This document shows, piece by piece, positions 5,840 to 7,658 of a DNA stretch of 7,658 nt. The position numbers and the translations under genes were made by a program. Position 1 is the first letter of the stretch. Each line of letters begins with the position of its first letter. Location of the stretch: contig SCRB01000482.1 of NCBI GenBank assembly GCA_004299545.1, positions 1-7,658 on the forward strand, given 5' to 3'. Source of the DNA: Rhizobiaceae bacterium. Lineage in GTDB: Bacteria > Pseudomonadota > Alphaproteobacteria > Rhizobiales > Rhizobiaceae. The notes beneath the pieces are model-generated. The model saw nothing but the letters and a program-made list of their open reading frames with translations. It did no database searches and had not been told where the DNA came from.

Positions 5840-6712
5840 CTACCTTGATTTCGGATCGAGGCGATCCCGCAGGAAATCGCCGATCAGGTTGACGGAAAGG
5901 ACGAGGAAAAAAAGGCAGGCGCCCGGGAAGGCGGCGATCCACCAGGCGGTCGCGACATAGGCGCGGCCGGTCGAGAGCATCGCGCCCCAGGAGGGTGTCG
6001 GCGGCTGCACGCCAAGTCCGAGAAAGGACAGGCTCGCCTCGAAGAGCACCATCAGCCCGAATTCCAGCGTCGCCACCACCGTTATCGCCCCGACGATGTT
6101 GGGCAGGATGTGGACGAAGAGAATGCGGAACGTGCCAGCCCCCATGAAACGGGCAAGGCGGACATAGGGCATGTTGGCGACCGACAGGGCCTGGCCGAAG
6201 GCGACACGCGCATAGCGCGGCCAGCGCGTCAGCGCGAGCACGAGCACGACATTGGTGAAACCCGGGCCGAGGACGGCCACCATGATGATGGCGAGCAACA
6301 CCGCCGGCACCGAAAGCACGATCTCGACGAGGCGCATGATGACGATTTCAGTCCAGCCGCGGGCCAGCCCGGCGGCCATGCCAAGCACGGTCCCCGTGAT
6401 GCCGGAAAGACACACCGAGAGGACCGCTACTGAAAGTGAAATGCGTGCGCCGTAGATCAGCCTCGAGAGAAGATCGCGGCCGAGATTGTCGGTGCCGAGG
6501 AGATAGAAGACGTTGCGAGCCGTCGTTCCCGGCGGCTTCAGCCGCCCGAAAAGGTTCTGCGTGTTCGGATCCTGCGGTGCGATCCATGGCGCGAAGATCG
6601 CAAACAGTACAAAGATCACGAAGATCGCCACGAAAGGCAGCACGCCGGTGATGCCGGTGAAGCTTTGCCGCCTGCGTCGCGCGGGAACGATGGTATCGAC
6701 CGAGACGCTCAT
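5840..6712 (-). CDS. Oligopeptide/dipeptide ABC transporter permease, DppC/OppC type
   Basis: This 290-residue inner-membrane permease is one half of the translocation channel. It has a cytoplasmic N-terminus with an arginine cluster (12-15), a first membrane segment at about 22-44, then the DppC hallmark LGTDNLGRDLLSRLIYGAR (72-90) that opens the BPD_transp_1 domain. Further hydrophobic segments lie at about 92-117, 123-148, 152-168, 204-230 and 258-281. The ATPase-contacting EAA loop falls around 171-203, and FEASLSFLGLGVQPPTPSWG (224-243) is strongly typical of the family. The start ATG overlaps the stop of the first permease by 4 nt, as usual for these pairs. Length is normal. Family membership is secure, but whether the cargo is dipeptides, glutathione-like compounds, opines or other small amides is not visible. 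Confidence 0.95.
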   Translation of the reverse strand: MSVSVDTIVPARRRRQSFTGITGVLPFVAIFVIFVLFAIFAPWIAPQDPNTQNLFGRLKPPGTTARNVFYLLGTDNLGRDLLSRLIYGARISLSVAVLSVCLSGITGTVLGMAAGLARGWTEIVIMRLVEIVLSVPAVLLAIIMVAVLGPGFTNVVLVLALTRWPRYARVAFGQALSVANMPYVRLARFMGAGTFRILFVHILPNIVGAITVVATLEFGLMVLFEASLSFLGLGVQPPTPSWGAMLSTGRAYVATAWWIAAFPGACLFFLVLSVNLIGDFLRDRLDPKSR

Positions 6713-7638
6713 CGTGCCGTTCCGGTCAGGCGGATACGGGGATCGACGATCGTATAGAACACGTCGGCGAGGAAGTTCAGCGAGATGGTGACGAAGGAGC
6801 CGAGCAACACGATCGCCTGCACCACCATGAAGTCGCGCGAAGTGATCGACTGGATGGTCAGTAGACCGAGGCCGGGCCAGGCGAAAACCGTTTCAACGAT
6901 GACGGCACCCGCCAGCAATTGCGAAATCTCCAGCGCGGAAATGGATATGACCGGGATGGAGGCGTTGCGCAGCAGGTGTCGCAGGACAAGGCGGCCGGTC
7001 GCAACGCCGCGGGCACGTGCCGAGCGAACATAATCCTTCGGCAATTCATCGAGCACCGCCGTGCGCGCCACGCGCGCGAAGGTGGCCATCGAAAGCAGGC
7101 CGAGCGCAACCGATGGCATGATCAGGTTCCTGAAGCCACCGGCCCCGGAAGTCGGCAGCCAGCCAAGCCAGACCCCGAAGATCATGATCATCAAGATACC
7201 GCTCCAGAAGGTAGGCATGCTCTGGGCCGCGAGCACGAAGCCCATCAGGCCGCTCACCTGCGGCCGGCCCCGCCATATGGCCGTCACGATACCAATCGGC
7301 ACGCCGAACACGAAAGCGACGGCCAGAGCGCCCGCGGCCAGTTCCAGCGTGTAGGGCAAGCGCGCGGCGAGAATGGTGACGACCCGCACGTCCTGAACAT
7401 AGGACCGGCCGAAATCGAGATGCAGCATATTCCAGAGAAAAGAAAGATACTGGACGAGGAGCGGGCGATCGAGGCCGAGCGATGCACGCATGGCCGCGAT
7501 GTCCGCCTTCGTCGCCGTTTCCGGCACAAGCAGATAGGTCGGATCTCCGGTGAGACGCTGAATGAAGAAGACCAGCGTCATGACGCCGAAGATCGCGACC
7601 ACGGCCTGTAGAAAGCGACGAAGCAGGAAAAGGGCCAT
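6709..7638 (-). CDS. Oligopeptide/dipeptide ABC transporter permease, DppB/OppB type
   Basis: This 309-residue inner-membrane permease pairs with the DppC-like protein. The N-terminus MALFLLRRFLQAVVAIFGVM enters the first membrane segment (about 9-27). A periplasmic region with the family pattern LGLDRPLLVQY (54-64) and LDFGRSY (74-80) follows. Membrane segments lie at about 98-120, 131-158, 171-192, 228-250 and 273-297. The EAA loop is DELPKDYVRSARARG (197-211), and VIVETVFAWPGLGLL (246-260) is a hallmark near the end. The ATG at 7638 is supported by AAGGAG ten bases upstream. It is the first gene of the operon visible here. The window ends 20 bases further, so whether a binding-protein gene or promoter precedes it cannot be seen. 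Confidence 0.95.
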   Translation of the reverse strand: MALFLLRRFLQAVVAIFGVMTLVFFIQRLTGDPTYLLVPETATKADIAAMRASLGLDRPLLVQYLSFLWNMLHLDFGRSYVQDVRVVTILAARLPYTLELAAGALAVAFVFGVPIGIVTAIWRGRPQVSGLMGFVLAAQSMPTFWSGILMIMIFGVWLGWLPTSGAGGFRNLIMPSVALGLLSMATFARVARTAVLDELPKDYVRSARARGVATGRLVLRHLLRNASIPVISISALEISQLLAGAVIVETVFAWPGLGLLTIQSITSRDFMVVQAIVLLGSFVTISLNFLADVFYTIVDPRIRLTGTAR

Positions 7639-7648
7639 GCCGACAGCT

Positions 7649-7654
7649 CTCCTT
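7649..7654 (-). promoter_or_regulatory. Ribosome binding site of the DppB-like permease
   Basis: The minus strand reads AAGGAG, ending ten bases before the ATG at 7638. It supports that start. The spacing is slightly long but acceptable. Confidence 0.6.
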
Positions 7655-7658
7655 TCGG

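Noticed and set aside
1..7658. CRISPR arrays, tRNA or rRNA genes, and integrase attachment sites.
   Set aside because: No regularly spaced repeats, cloverleaf-like sequence or long direct repeats were seen on either strand by eye.

Overview
The window is high-GC bacterial DNA. It looks like an alphaproteobacterium, most likely Rhizobiales/Rhizobiaceae-like. That rests on the style of the PepT-family ABC genes and on a rhizobial-type IS630 transposase remnant, and it is an inference rather than a taxonomic assignment. All convincing genes lie on the minus strand, so the biology reads from position 7658 down to 1. The first 13 bases match the 3' end of standard Illumina adapters. The left edge is therefore probably a contig end with untrimmed adapter.

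Main block (7638 to 1455): six tightly packed genes form one apparent operon. They are two oligopeptide/dipeptide-type permeases (DppB-like 7638-6709, DppC-like 6712-5840), a short-chain dehydrogenase/reductase (5833-5042), a gamma-glutamyltransferase-family Ntn-hydrolase with no export signal (4986-3430), and two OppD/DppD- and OppF/DppF-type ATPases (3442-2447, 2450-1455). Three of the five junctions overlap (4, 13 and 4 nt), one gap is 6 nt and one is 55 nt. Co-transcription and translational coupling are therefore likely. The promoter lies beyond the right edge.

Left block (1454 to 1): about 330 nt of unassigned sequence follows the last ATPase. Next come a 5'-truncated IS630-family transposase remnant with one recognisable end (about 1125-622), a roughly 500-nt gene-poor and visibly AT-richer stretch, and the first 36 codons of a secreted protein with a Tat-like signal peptide (121 to the contig edge). 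The last is best read as the transporter's substrate-binding protein, separated from its operon by the IS remnant.

Working model (inference): the binding protein and ABC transporter bring a small peptide-like or N-acylated compound into the cytoplasm. The GGT-family enzyme hydrolyses an amide bond there, and the SDR oxidises or reduces a product. The GGT homologue keeps its nucleophilic threonine and oxyanion glycines but lacks nearly every residue that holds a gamma-glutamyl group in the E. coli enzyme. The substrate is therefore probably not a classical gamma-glutamyl compound. This is the most interesting point in the window.
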